DNA of 64,000 nucleotides from Blastococcus saxobsidens DD2 (GTDB lineage Bacteria > Actinomycetota > Actinomycetes > Mycobacteriales > Geodermatophilaceae), in the NCBI RefSeq assembly GCF_000284015.1, contig NC_016943.1:4567541-4631540 (forward strand), given 5' to 3'. The position numbers and the translations under genes were made by a program. Positions 1 through 9,323 of the stretch are shown piece by piece. Every line of letters begins with the position of its first letter. Within the stretch, counting starts at the first letter, position 1. Under the pieces are notes generated by a model that saw only the letters and a program-made list of their open reading frames with translations, did no database searches and was not told the DNA's origin.

Positions 1-1
1 C

Positions 2-1510
2 GACATCAGCGACTACCAGGACATCGATCCGCTCTTCGGCTCGCTGGAGCAGCTGGACGAGCTGATCTCCGCGATGCACGCGCGGGGGATGAAGCTGGTC
101 ATGGACCTGGTCGTCAACCACACCAGCGACCAGCACCCGTGGTTCCTGGAGGCCCGGTCGTCCACGGACTCCGCCAAGCGCGACTGGTACTGGTGGCGGC
201 CGCCGCGCGCCGGGATGGCGGCCGGCGAGCCGGGTGCCGAGCCGACGAACTGGCAGTCGTTCTTCTCGGGCCCCGTGTGGGAGCTCGACGAGCCGTCGGG
301 CGAGTACTACCTGCACCTGTTCGACCGCCGCCAGCCGGACCTGAACTGGGAGAACCCGGACGTCCGGCAGGCGGTCTACGCGATGATGCGCTGGTGGCTC
401 GACCGCGGGGTCGACGGCTTCCGCATGGACGTCATCAACATGATCAGCAAGGACGTCGGACCGGACGGGCACCTGCACGACGGCCCGCCGCTGCCCGGAT
501 CCTCGCTGGGTGACGGCTCGGCGTCCTACCTCTCCGGGCCGCGGATCCACGAGTTCCTGCAGGAGATGCACCGCGAGGTGTTCACCGGGCGCTCGGACGC
601 GCTGCTGACCGTGGGGGAGATGCCGGGCGTGACGGTGGAGCAGGCACGGCTGTTCACCGATCCGGCCCGCGGCGAGGTGGACATGGTGTTCCAGTTCGAG
701 CACGTGGGGCTGGACCACGGGACGTCGAAGTGGGACGTCCACCCGCTGCGGCTGCGCGACCTCAAGGCGTCGTTCGGCCGCTGGCAGGCGGGACTGGCCG
801 AGGTGGGGTGGAACTCTCTCTACTGGGACAACCACGACCAGCCGCGCGCGGTCTCCCGCTTCGGCGACGACTCCCCCGAGTTCCGCCGCGACTCGGCCAC
901 CTGCCTGGCCACGCTGCTGCACCTGCACCGCGGGACGCCGTACGTCTACCAGGGCGAGGAGATCGGGATGGCGAACTTCCCGTTCACCGCCCTGGAGGAG
1001 TTCCGCGACATCGAGTCGCTCAACCACCACGTGCAGGCGGTGTCGGCCGGGGACGACCCGGCGCACGTGCTCGCCGCCCTGCGGACCATGGGCCGGGACA
1101 ACGCGCGCACGCCGGTGCAGTGGGACGCCACTCCGAACGCGGGCTTCACCACCGGGACGCCGTGGATCGCGGTCAACCCCGACCATGCCGAATGGAACGT
1201 CGCCGCCCAGCGGGACGACGAGCAGTCGGTGCTGGCCCACCACCGGCGGCTGATCGCCCTGCGGCACACCGACGACGTCGTCGCCCTGGGCGACTTCCAC
1301 ATGCTGCTGCCCGGCCACGACGAGGTGTACGCCTTCACCCGGTCCCTGGACGGCGACACGTTGCTGGTCGTCTGCAACCTGTCCCGGACGCCGTACCGGC
1401 TGGCCGAGCTGCTCCCGGAGGCGCCGGGGGCCGAGCTGGTGCTGGGCAACCTGCCGGACGACGACCCGGCGCAGCTGCGCCCCTGGGAGGCCCGCGTGCT
1501 GCGCGTGTGA
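2..1510 (+). CDS. GH13 alpha-glucosidase / oligo-1,6-glucosidase (5' end outside window)
   Basis: Hydrolyses terminal alpha-glucosidic bonds in small glucans; expected to be cytoplasmic. The frame is already open at base 2, so the start lies upstream and about 503 residues are visible. Seen motifs match the GH13 barrel: VVNHTSDQHPWF, the nucleophile region GFRMDV, the acid/base region GEMPG and the transition-state motif DNHDQPR, followed by a beta-sandwich C-terminus that ends naturally with TGA. The insertion of about 25 residues holding SAKRDWYWWRPPR is typical of GH13 subfamilies 17/31 (oligo-1,6-glucosidase, alpha-glucosidase). Trehalose synthase is a related alternative, less likely because residues expected of that family were not recognised. 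Substrate cannot be fixed from the sequence. Confidence 0.9.
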   Translation, partial: DISDYQDIDPLFGSLEQLDELISAMHARGMKLVMDLVVNHTSDQHPWFLEARSSTDSAKRDWYWWRPPRAGMAAGEPGAEPTNWQSFFSGPVWELDEPSGEYYLHLFDRRQPDLNWENPDVRQAVYAMMRWWLDRGVDGFRMDVINMISKDVGPDGHLHDGPPLPGSSLGDGSASYLSGPRIHEFLQEMHREVFTGRSDALLTVGEMPGVTVEQARLFTDPARGEVDMVFQFEHVGLDHGTSKWDVHPLRLRDLKASFGRWQAGLAEVGWNSLYWDNHDQPRAVSRFGDDSPEFRRDSATCLATLLHLHRGTPYVYQGEEIGMANFPFTALEEFRDIESLNHHVQAVSAGDDPAHVLAALRTMGRDNARTPVQWDATPNAGFTTGTPWIAVNPDHAEWNVAAQRDDEQSVLAHHRRLIALRHTDDVVALGDFHMLLPGHDEVYAFTRSLDGDTLLVVCNLSRTPYRLAELLPEAPGAELVLGNLPDDDPAQLRPWEARVLRV

Positions 1511-1540
1511 CGACCGTTCGCTGACCTAAGGTCCTCCTCC

Positions 1541-2000
<460 letters not shown>

Positions 2001-2083
2001 GCATGGGATCCGGGCGGACCCGCGCGGCCCGTGGTGCAATGCGAGGCGGGCCGGCCGAGGCACCAGGGACGGGACAGGACGAG

Positions 2084-3199
2084 ATGCAGGACCACAGCTC
2101 CCGCTCCGGCGACGCACTCCCTCGCCGTCCCCGCGGGTGGGGGTCGGTGCAGCGCACGTGGGCCCGGCACCCGCGGTTCGGGCTGGCCGTCCGGGCGGCC
2201 GTCGCCGCGTCGGCGGCCTGGGGGCTGGCCCAGCTGCTCCCCGCCCCGCTGGCCGACTACCCGTACTACGCCCCCCTGGGCGCGGTCATCGCCACGACCG
2301 CCACCACGCTCGCGGGATCGGTGCGGACGTCGGCGCAGACGGTCGCCTCGATCGCGCTCGGGGCCGCCGTCGCCGTTGCCGGGGACGCGGTGCTCGACCA
2401 CCGGCTGGTCACCGTGGCCGTGGTCGTGGCCGCCGGCGTGCTGCTGGCCGGCTGGGAGCGGCTGGGCAGCCCCAGCAGCTGGCTGCCCACCTCGGCGCTG
2501 TTCGTGCTGATCCTCGGCCACGACAACCCCGCCGCCTACGTCCTGGGCCTCGGAGGGGTCACTTTCCTCGGCGCACTCGTCGGCGTCGCCGTGGCCGCGG
2601 CGTTCCCCCCGCTCCCGCTGGTGCCCGCGGAGCAGACCCTGGCGGCGCTGCGCGACACCCTCGCCGGGCAGCTCGACGACGTGGTGGACGGGTTGCGGCA
2701 GGAGCACCCGCCGACGCAGGACGAGTGGCGCGGGCGGAGGCGGACGATCGACCCGCTGCTCGCCCAGATGCGCTCGGCGGTGCAGCAGACCGACGAGGCC
2801 CGGCGCGGTAACCGCCGCGCCGGGCGGTACCGGCTCGCCGCGGACCGGCTGTACCGGCAGGCCCGCGCGCTGGAGAGCCTCACGCTCCTGGTCGAGGACC
2901 TCACCCTGGTGATCGCCGAGACGGAGATCGCGGAGAACGAGCGGGTGGCGCTCGGGCCGCACCTGCGCCCGGCGGCGGGGCAGACCCTCGCCGCGCTGGC
3001 CGGTGCGCTGCGGTCGGTCGACGGGGCGGCGGCCGACCCCGGCGCGATCGGCCGGGCGGACGCCGCCGTCGAGGCGTTCACCGCGGAGCTGCGCCGGGCG
3101 CGAGCCACCACCGACGACGACCTGTTCGAGGCCGGGAACATCGTGGAGAACGTTCGCCGGTCGCTGGCCGCGGTGCGTCCGACCGTCCACGACGCCTGA
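2084..3199 (+). CDS. FUSC / aromatic acid exporter family membrane protein
   Basis: Protein of 371 residues. The N-terminal third is strongly hydrophobic (about residues 25-150, four to six membrane segments, with DYPYYAPLGAVIATTATTLA), typical of the FUSC/ArAE family that exports aromatic acids. The rest is charged and helical (about residues 185-360) and should be cytoplasmic. No transported substrate is known for the actinobacterial members. The start is uncertain: ATG 2084 is used here; in-frame ATG 2039 and ATG 2003 (after GGAG at 1992) would add 15 or 27 residues. It follows the broken MFS gene directly but no shared role is implied. Confidence 0.8.
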   Translation: MQDHSSRSGDALPRRPRGWGSVQRTWARHPRFGLAVRAAVAASAAWGLAQLLPAPLADYPYYAPLGAVIATTATTLAGSVRTSAQTVASIALGAAVAVAGDAVLDHRLVTVAVVVAAGVLLAGWERLGSPSSWLPTSALFVLILGHDNPAAYVLGLGGVTFLGALVGVAVAAAFPPLPLVPAEQTLAALRDTLAGQLDDVVDGLRQEHPPTQDEWRGRRRTIDPLLAQMRSAVQQTDEARRGNRRAGRYRLAADRLYRQARALESLTLLVEDLTLVIAETEIAENERVALGPHLRPAAGQTLAALAGALRSVDGAAADPGAIGRADAAVEAFTAELRRARATTDDDLFEAGNIVENVRRSLAAVRPTVHDA

Positions 3200-3248
3200 C
3201 CCTCGACCACGACGGCGCCGGCCTGCTCGTGCCTGCGCGGCGGTCAGC

Positions 3249-4034
3249 TCAGCGAGACGTCCGGTCCAGCACCAGCCCGACGGTCTCCGCCGGTCGGTCC
3301 CACAGCGGGAAGTGCCCCGACCCGGTGAACCAGTACAGCTCGGCGTCGGGGAACGCCGCGGTGGCCCGGGACGCCTGGCGGGCCAGGGTCACCCGGTCGC
3401 GGCGGCCCCAGCCGATGGTCAGGCGCCCGGGCAGCGTGCCGGCCGGCGCTCCCTGCTGCTTCGGACCACGAGCCAGGTCGTCGAGCACCACGTCGAAGGA
3501 CGGCGAGGCGACGTAGCCCTCGAGCTCGGTGCGGACGACGTCGGCGTCCAGGGCCCACGGGCGGGCGGAGAACTGCGCCAGCAGCGCCGTCCGGCCGGCC
3601 GGGTTGCCCAGCAGCGCGGGCAGCACCGGGCGGATGCGGCGCAGCAGGGCCACGGATGCGGCGATGCTGGTGCGGAAAACGGCCGCCTCCCGGTCGGTCC
3701 AGAAGCCACCCGGATCGAGGGCGACGTTGTCCCGCCCGACCCCCCGGCGGCTGAGCTCCAGCACCATGCGGGCGCCCAGCGAGGTGCCGACCAGCGGCGC
3801 GTCGGCCAAGCCCTCCCGGACCAGCCACTCCTGGAGCGCGTCGTTGAGCCCGGCGAGCGTCGGGTCGGCCAGCGGCGGGGTGTCCCCCGCGAAGCCGGGG
3901 AGGTCGACGGCGACGACCTCGCGCTCGGCGGACAGCCCGGGGAGCACGGGCTGCCACGTGCGCCATGAGCCCCCGAGGCCGTGCACGAGGACGAGCGGAG
4001 GTCCGGATCCTGCGCGGTGCGCGGCCATCGTCAT
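3249..4034 (-). CDS. alpha/beta hydrolase
   Basis: A 261-residue alpha/beta-fold hydrolase. The oxyanion region HGLGG lies near residue 19, the nucleophile elbow GTSLGAR near residue 85, and the C-terminal catalytic histidine in GSGHFPLWD near residue 238. No signal peptide, so cytoplasmic. The start ATG 4034 has AGGGG upstream; ATG 4028 is an alternative two codons in. Stand-alone gene, 103 bp from the convergent side of the acyl-CoA dehydrogenase end. The substrate (ester, lactone or other) cannot be read from the sequence. Confidence 0.85.
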   Translation of the reverse strand: MTMAAHRAGSGPPLVLVHGLGGSWRTWQPVLPGLSAEREVVAVDLPGFAGDTPPLADPTLAGLNDALQEWLVREGLADAPLVGTSLGARMVLELSRRGVGRDNVALDPGGFWTDREAAVFRTSIAASVALLRRIRPVLPALLGNPAGRTALLAQFSARPWALDADVVRTELEGYVASPSFDVVLDDLARGPKQQGAPAGTLPGRLTIGWGRRDRVTLARQASRATAAFPDAELYWFTGSGHFPLWDRPAETVGLVLDRTSR

Positions 4035-4137
4035 CGGGAGCCCCTACCCGCCCCTGCGGCGACATCACCATCGCGCGCTGATCGTGGTTCCGGCCCGCTC
4101 ATGACCACGCCCACCGCGCACTCGCGGGCCGGACGGC

Positions 4138-5397
4138 TCAGCCCAGCGGGCTGCGCGGCAGCAGGCGGTCGCTGATGATCCGCTTCTGGATCTCGCTGGT
4201 GCCCTCGAAGATCGTGGTCAGCCGGGCGTCGCGCCAGTGCCGCTCCACCTGCCGCTCGGTGGTGTAGCCGTTGCCGCCGTGCAGCTGCATGGCCTGGTTG
4301 GTCACCCGCACCGACATCTCGGTGGCCTCCAGCTTCACCATCGAGGCCTCCTTCGCGCAGGGCAGCCCGAGGTCGAGCAGGTGGGCGACCTGCCGGTAGA
4401 AGGCGCGGGACTGCTCGATCTGCGCGGCCATCTCGGCGATGGTGAACCGCAGCGCCTGGAAGTCGGCGATCGGGTGGCCGAACTGCTCGCGCTCCTGCAG
4501 GTAGCGGATCGAGTCCTCCAGCGCGGCGCGGGCCAGGCCCACCGCGCGGGCGGCGGTGTGCACCCGGGCGGTGTTGAGGAACTTCTGCGCCTCGGCGAAC
4601 CCTGCCTGCTCGGCGGCCTCGCCGTCGGCGTCGCTGTCCTCCTGCGCGGCCTTGGCCTGGTCGATCACGTTCTCGCGCGGGATCCGGACGCCGTCGAACT
4701 GCAGGTCCCAGGTGAGGAAGCCGTGGTAGCCGATCTTGTCGATCGGGGAGCCGGACAGGCCCTCGGGGAACTCGCCGCGCTCCTTCTCCAGCAGCAGGTT
4801 GAGCAGGCCGGCCGAGCGCGACTCCCCCTCCTCCGCGGCGCGCTCGCGCACGAGCACCTGGATGAAGTCGGCGGCCTTGGCGTTGCCGCACCAGCGCTTG
4901 TGCCCGGTGACCACCCATTCGTCGCCCTCGAGGACGGCACGGGTGGAGACGCCGGCGAGGTCGGACCCGGCGTCGGGCTCGGACAGGGCGATGGCGCCGA
5001 TCCAGTCGCCGCGCGCGCTGCGCCGGAGCAGCTCGTGCCGCCGGTCGGCGTCGAGGACCGCCGTCCCCAGGCCCTGCGAGCGGGCCAGGATGCTCGCGGT
5101 CGACATCCACGCGCGGGCCAGCTCCTCGCTGACCATGCAGTACTCGAAGACGCCGAGCCCCAGGCCGCCGTGCTCGGCGGGGACGGTGATGCCGAACCAG
5201 CCCAGCTCGGCCAGCCGGGCCAGCAGGGACGCCGGGATCTCGCCCTTCTGCGGGTCGAGCTCGTCGGCCACCGGGAGGACCTCGTCCATGGCGAACCGGC
5301 GCGCCTGCTCCTGCAGCTTCTCCCGCTCCGGGGTGTGCCACGGCGGCAGCAGCGCCGGCGGCTCGGGCTGCCACGTCTCCTTCGCGCTCGACGTCAT
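4138..5397 (-). CDS. acyl-CoA dehydrogenase
   Basis: FAD enzyme that introduces the alpha-beta double bond in acyl-CoA, passing electrons to ETF; cytoplasmic. 419 residues, the usual length. Seen: N-terminal helical domain, the FAD/substrate motif SEPDAGSDLAGV near residue 145, the C-terminal LHGGNGYTTE and the motif FEGTSEIQ, whose Glu is the catalytic base in this family. ATG 5397 is preceded by GGAGGAG at good spacing, so the in-frame extension to 5430 is rejected. Lies 115 bp downstream of acetoacetyl-CoA synthetase on the same strand, which suggests a shared role in fatty-acid or branched-chain acid breakdown. Chain-length specificity unknown. Confidence 0.92.
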   Translation of the reverse strand: MTSSAKETWQPEPPALLPPWHTPEREKLQEQARRFAMDEVLPVADELDPQKGEIPASLLARLAELGWFGITVPAEHGGLGLGVFEYCMVSEELARAWMSTASILARSQGLGTAVLDADRRHELLRRSARGDWIGAIALSEPDAGSDLAGVSTRAVLEGDEWVVTGHKRWCGNAKAADFIQVLVRERAAEEGESRSAGLLNLLLEKERGEFPEGLSGSPIDKIGYHGFLTWDLQFDGVRIPRENVIDQAKAAQEDSDADGEAAEQAGFAEAQKFLNTARVHTAARAVGLARAALEDSIRYLQEREQFGHPIADFQALRFTIAEMAAQIEQSRAFYRQVAHLLDLGLPCAKEASMVKLEATEMSVRVTNQAMQLHGGNGYTTERQVERHWRDARLTTIFEGTSEIQKRIISDRLLPRSPLG

Positions 5398-5512
5398 CGT
5401 CGGGTCTCTCCTCCGCTGTCGCGCTGCCACGTGATCGCCGACCTCACCATGCGGGCGCCGTCCTCGTGCTGCAGCGCGAGGTTCGCGCTCCGGCCGCGAG
5501 TCCCGCGACCGG

Positions 5513-7519
5513 TCAGGACCCGCCGCGCTGCCGCGCCAGCGTGATGTAGTGCTCGACCAGCGACGCGTCGTCGACCGTGCCGGTGTTGACCGCCTTCGCC
5601 GGGTCGACGCCCTGGAACAGCCGCTTGAGCGGCACCTCCAGCCGCTTGCCGGTGCGGGTGTGCGGCACGCCGGGGACGGCGATGACCTCGTCGGGCACGT
5701 GCCGCGGCGAGGCCTGGGACCGGATCGCCGCCTTCAGCCGGTCCACCAGCTCGCCGGTGAGCTCGTCGGCCGGCGCGAGCTGCACGAACAGCGGCATCCA
5801 GTAGCCGCCGTCGGGCAGCTCCACCCCGAGCACCACGCAGTCGACGACCTCGGGGAAGGCCTCCACGACGGCGTAGATGTCGGCGGTGCCCATGCGGACG
5901 CCGCCGCGGTTGAGCGTGGAGTCCGACCGGCCGGTGATCTGGCACGTGCCGCGCTCGGTGATCTCCAGCCAGTCGCCGTGCCGCCACACGCCGGGCCACG
6001 GCTCGAAGTAGGCGGCGCGGTAGCGGGCGCCGTCGGGGTCGTTCCAGAAGTGCAGCGGCATCGAGGGCATCGGCTCGGTGATGACCAGCTCCCCGAGCTC
6101 GCCGGTCACCGGTTCGCCGCGCTCGTCCCACGACGCCGCGGCGACGGCCAGCATCGGCCGCTGCAGCTCGCCGGCGGTGACCGGCAGCAGCAGCGAGCTG
6201 CCGATGAACCCGGTGGCGACGTCGGTGCCGCCGGACAGCGACCCCAGGAAGACCTCGCGGGACACCGCGTCGTACACCCACCGGAACGTCGACGCCGGCA
6301 GCGGCGAGCCGGTGACGCCGATCGACCGGACGGCGGAGAGGTCGTAGCGCTCCCCCGGCCGCTGGCCGGCCTTCTCGCAGGCGCCGAGGTAGCCCGGGCT
6401 GGCGCCGAAGTAGGTGATGCCCGTGCGCGCGGCCAGGGCGAACAGCGCATCGACGGCCGGGTAGGTCGGCGCGCCGTCGTAGACCACCACCGTCGCCCCG
6501 CAGAGCAGGGTGGAGGTGGAGATGTTCCACATGATCCAGGCGGTGGAGGCGTACCAGAAGAAGCGGTCCCCGGGGCCGACGTCCATGTGCAGCGCCGCCT
6601 GCTTGCGCTGCTCCAGCACCACCCCGCCGTGCCCGTGCACGATGCCCTTCGGCAGCCCGGTGGTGCCCGAGGAGTAGACGATCCACAGCGGGTGGTCGAA
6701 CGGCGTCGGCTCGAACTCCGGGTCCTGCGCGTCGGCGACCGCGTCGGCCCAGGACAGCGCACCGTCCGGCACCTCCGAGGGGAAGAGCCGGGGGAGGCTG
6801 ATCGTCGTCTGCACGGTGGGCAGGGCCTCCCGCAGCTCGGCGACGACGTCCCGCCGGTCGTGCTCCCGGCCGTTCCAGCGGTAGCCGTCGACGGCGACGA
6901 GCACCGTCGGCTCGATCTGGGCGAACCGGTCGAGCACCGCGCGGGTGCCGAAGTCGGGCGCGCACGAGGACCACACCGCGCCCACCGTGGCCGCGCCGAG
7001 GAAGGCGACGATCGCCTCCGGCACGTTCGGCAGGTAGCCGGCCACCCGGTCGCCGGGGCGCACGCCCAGCCGGCGCAGGGTGGCGGCGAACGCGCCGACC
7101 TGACCGCGCAGCGCGGCCCAGGAGATCTCCTCCGGCTCGACGTCCTCGGCCACCGAGACCAGCGCCGGGCGGTCGGCGGCGGCCTGGCGGAACACCTCCT
7201 GGGCGAAGTTGACTCCTGTTCCCGGGAACCAGACGGCGCCGGGCATCTGCCGGCGGGGCAGCACCTGCTCGTCCGGGACGCCGGGCAGCACCCCGGTCCA
7301 CTCCGCGACGTCGCCCCAGAACTGGTCCAGGTGCTCCACCGACCAGCGCCACAGCCGGTCGTAGTCGACCGGATCGCCGAAGGACAGCCCGCGCCGTTCG
7401 GCCACCCAGGCGGCGAACGCGGCGATGCGCGTACCGGCGATCGTCTCGGGGGTGGGCTGCCAGAGGACCTCGGGATCGGGCACGCCCGCACGATGCCACT
7501 CCCGGCCGGCAGGGTCCAC
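5513..7519 (-). CDS. acetoacetate--CoA ligase (acetoacetyl-CoA synthetase)
   Basis: Activates acetoacetate to acetoacetyl-CoA with ATP through an adenylate; cytoplasmic. 668 residues, as expected for AacS and longer than acetyl-CoA synthetase. The N-terminal domain of this family is present (LWQPTPETI near residue 19), as are the adenylation P-loop YSSGTTGLPKG at 282-292, the GGTDVATGF motif and the C-terminal GRSDSTLNRGGVRMG hinge. Start is GTG 7519 with GAGGAGGAG upstream. Head-to-head with the DUF2237 gene, so the 68-bp gap must carry both promoters. Likely helps reuse ketone bodies or PHB breakdown products. Confidence 0.93.
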   Translation of the reverse strand: MDPAGREWHRAGVPDPEVLWQPTPETIAGTRIAAFAAWVAERRGLSFGDPVDYDRLWRWSVEHLDQFWGDVAEWTGVLPGVPDEQVLPRRQMPGAVWFPGTGVNFAQEVFRQAAADRPALVSVAEDVEPEEISWAALRGQVGAFAATLRRLGVRPGDRVAGYLPNVPEAIVAFLGAATVGAVWSSCAPDFGTRAVLDRFAQIEPTVLVAVDGYRWNGREHDRRDVVAELREALPTVQTTISLPRLFPSEVPDGALSWADAVADAQDPEFEPTPFDHPLWIVYSSGTTGLPKGIVHGHGGVVLEQRKQAALHMDVGPGDRFFWYASTAWIMWNISTSTLLCGATVVVYDGAPTYPAVDALFALAARTGITYFGASPGYLGACEKAGQRPGERYDLSAVRSIGVTGSPLPASTFRWVYDAVSREVFLGSLSGGTDVATGFIGSSLLLPVTAGELQRPMLAVAAASWDERGEPVTGELGELVITEPMPSMPLHFWNDPDGARYRAAYFEPWPGVWRHGDWLEITERGTCQITGRSDSTLNRGGVRMGTADIYAVVEAFPEVVDCVVLGVELPDGGYWMPLFVQLAPADELTGELVDRLKAAIRSQASPRHVPDEVIAVPGVPHTRTGKRLEVPLKRLFQGVDPAKAVNTGTVDDASLVEHYITLARQRGGS

Positions 7520-7587
7520 GCCGCGCTCCTCCTCGCGCGGACCGATCCACCTGGCCGACGGGGCTCCCTGGCGGCATCCTGAGCGGC

Positions 7588-7992
7588 GTGCTGCCCGACC
7601 CCGCCGACGAGCGCAACGTCCTCGGCGGCCCGCTGGAACCCTGCGGCACCGACCCGGTCACCGGCTTCTACCGCGACGGGCACTGCGCCTCCGGGCCGGA
7701 CGATCTCGGCCGGCACACCGTCTGCGCCGTCGTCTCCACGGAGTTCCTGGCGATGCAGCGGGAGCTGGGCAACGACCTGACCACCCCGCGGCCGGAGTAC
7801 GGCTTCCCGGGACTGCGGCCCGGCGACCGGTGGTGCGTCGTCGCCGTCCGCTGGCTGCAGGCCTACCAGGCGGGTGCGGCGTCGGGGGTCGTGCTGGCCG
7901 CCACCAACGCCCGCGCACTGGAGGTCGTCCCGCTGGAGGCGCTGCGCCGGTACGCCGTCGACGTGCCCGACGACGCCAGCGGCCTGGAATGA
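7588..7992 (+). CDS. DUF2237 family protein
   Basis: 134-residue soluble protein. NVLGGPLEPCGTDPVTGFYRDG at the N-terminus and GDRWCVVAVRWLQAYQAG in the middle are the conserved blocks of DUF2237 (COG3651). Two family-typical cysteines are seen (in EPCG and RWCVV). Function unknown across the family. GTG 7588 is the first start in frame. Followed after 28 bp by glutathione peroxidase on the same strand. Confidence 0.85.
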   Translation: MLPDPADERNVLGGPLEPCGTDPVTGFYRDGHCASGPDDLGRHTVCAVVSTEFLAMQRELGNDLTTPRPEYGFPGLRPGDRWCVVAVRWLQAYQAGAASGVVLAATNARALEVVPLEALRRYAVDVPDDASGLE

Positions 7993-8020
7993 ACCCGCGC
8001 CGCCGGGTGCTGGCGCCGGC

Positions 8021-8515
8021 ATGACCGATCTCCTCGACCTGCCCGTGACCACGCTGCAGGGGACGCCGACCACGCTGCGGGAGCTGACCGGCGGCGCACC
8101 GGCGCTCGTGGTGAACGTGGCCAGCCGGTGCGGGCTCACGTCCCAGTACGCGGCCCTGGAGGCGCTGCACGAGGAGTTCCGCGACCGCGGCTTCACCGTG
8201 ATCGGCGTGCCGTGCAACCAGTTCAAGGGGCAGGAGCCGGGCACCGCCGAGGAGATCGCCGAGTTCTGCTCCGCGACCTACGGCGTCACCTTCCCGATGA
8301 CCGAGAAGCTCGAGATCAACGGCCCGGGGGCGCACCCGCTGTTCCAGGAGCTCACCGGCGTCCCGGACGTGGACGGGACGGCCGGTGACGCCCAGTGGAA
8401 CTTCGAGAAGTGGGTGCTCAGCGGCCAGGGCGAGGTGGTCGCCCGGTTCCGGCCGCGCACCGAGCCCGACGCCCCCGAGGTGCGCGCCGCGATCGAGTCG
8501 GTGCTCCCCGGCTGA
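8021..8515 (+). CDS. glutathione peroxidase family peroxidase
   Basis: Thiol peroxidase that reduces hydrogen peroxide and organic peroxides; 164 residues, cytoplasmic. The peroxidatic residue is Cys37 in NVASRCGLT (not selenocysteine), with the Gln of CNQFKGQEPG and the Trp-Asn pair of WNFEKW completing the usual tetrad. In bacteria such Cys enzymes generally take electrons from thioredoxin rather than glutathione, and actinobacteria make mycothiol, so the name describes the fold. ATG 8021 gives the standard N-terminus. Sits before a mycothiol-dependent nitroreductase homologue, forming a small redox group. Confidence 0.92.
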   Translation: MTDLLDLPVTTLQGTPTTLRELTGGAPALVVNVASRCGLTSQYAALEALHEEFRDRGFTVIGVPCNQFKGQEPGTAEEIAEFCSATYGVTFPMTEKLEINGPGAHPLFQELTGVPDVDGTAGDAQWNFEKWVLSGQGEVVARFRPRTEPDAPEVRAAIESVLPG

Positions 8516-8533
8516 GCGGGTTACGTTCGCCCC

Positions 8534-9253
8534 ATGGCCTCTCCCGACCTCCGCTTCTGGTTCGACCCGGTCTGCCCGTTCGCCTGGATGACCAGCACGT
8601 GGGTCCGCCAGGTGTCGGCCCAGCGGGAGTACGCCGTGGAGTGGCGGTTCATCTCGCTGCGGCTGCTCAACGCGCACATCGACTACGACACCCACTTCCC
8701 GCCCGAGTACGAGGCGGGGCACACCGCGGGCCTGCGGCTGCTGCGCGTGGCGGCCCGCGCCCGCGCCGAGCACGGCCCGGACGCCGTCGGCCCGCTGTAC
8801 GCGGCGCTGGGCGCGCAGATCTTCGAGACGCCGAACGAGCCCGGCGACGAGGTCCGGCGGGGCACCCGCGAGTTCCTCGAGCCGGTCCTGGCCGAGGTGG
8901 GCCTGCCGGCCGACCTGGCGGATGCCCTGGACGACACCGCCTGGGACGAGCAGATCCGGGCGGAGACCGACGAGGCGCTGGCGCTCACCGGCAAGGACGT
9001 GGGGACGCCGATCCTGCACTTCCGGCCGCCGGAGGGCGTGGCCTTCTTCGGCCCGGTCATCAGCCGGCTGCCCAGCGAGGAGGAGGCCGTGGCGCTGTGG
9101 GACCACGTCGTGGGTCTCGCCTCGTTCCCGGGGTTCGCCGAGCTCAAGCGCAGCCTGCGCGAGCGGCCGCAGCTGCCGGCCTTCGGCGTGCGGCCGGGCG
9201 AGGCGGGCACGCAGGAGGACTGGCACGGCGGCAGCCGGCGGCAGAAGCGCTGA
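8534..9253 (+). CDS. DsbA-fold mycothiol-dependent nitroreductase (Rv2466c family)
   Basis: 239 residues, no signal peptide, thioredoxin/DsbA fold with helical insert. The active site reads DPVCPFAWMTS near residue 12: a single-cysteine CPFA where M. tuberculosis Rv2466c has CPWC. C-terminal blocks GKDVGTPILHF, GVAFFGPVISRLP and LASFPGFAELKR match Rv2466c closely. Rv2466c is a mycothiol-dependent enzyme whose first Cys is the catalytic one, so loss of the second Cys is compatible with activity. Starts 18 bp after the peroxidase stop, suggesting co-transcription. Confidence 0.85.
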   Translation: MASPDLRFWFDPVCPFAWMTSTWVRQVSAQREYAVEWRFISLRLLNAHIDYDTHFPPEYEAGHTAGLRLLRVAARARAEHGPDAVGPLYAALGAQIFETPNEPGDEVRRGTREFLEPVLAEVGLPADLADALDDTAWDEQIRAETDEALALTGKDVGTPILHFRPPEGVAFFGPVISRLPSEEEAVALWDHVVGLASFPGFAELKRSLRERPQLPAFGVRPGEAGTQEDWHGGSRRQKR

Positions 9254-9275
9254 CCCACCGGGCCGGGAGCCGAGC

Positions 9276-9294
9276 TAAGGTAAGCCTTATCTGA
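9276..9294 (+). promoter_or_regulatory. DtxR/IdeR-type iron box upstream of the siderophore importer
   Basis: The 19-mer TAAGGTAAGCCTTATCTGA is a near-palindrome that agrees with the DtxR/IdeR consensus (half-sites TTAGGTTAG and CTAACCTAA) at 13 of 18 half-site bases. It lies 30 bp before the GTG of the first FecCD permease, where bound repressor would block transcription under iron sufficiency. Regulation is inferred; the sequence match is observed. Confidence 0.75.
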
Positions 9295-9323
9295 CCTTTC
9301 GCCGTCCGTCCCGGGAGCTGCTC

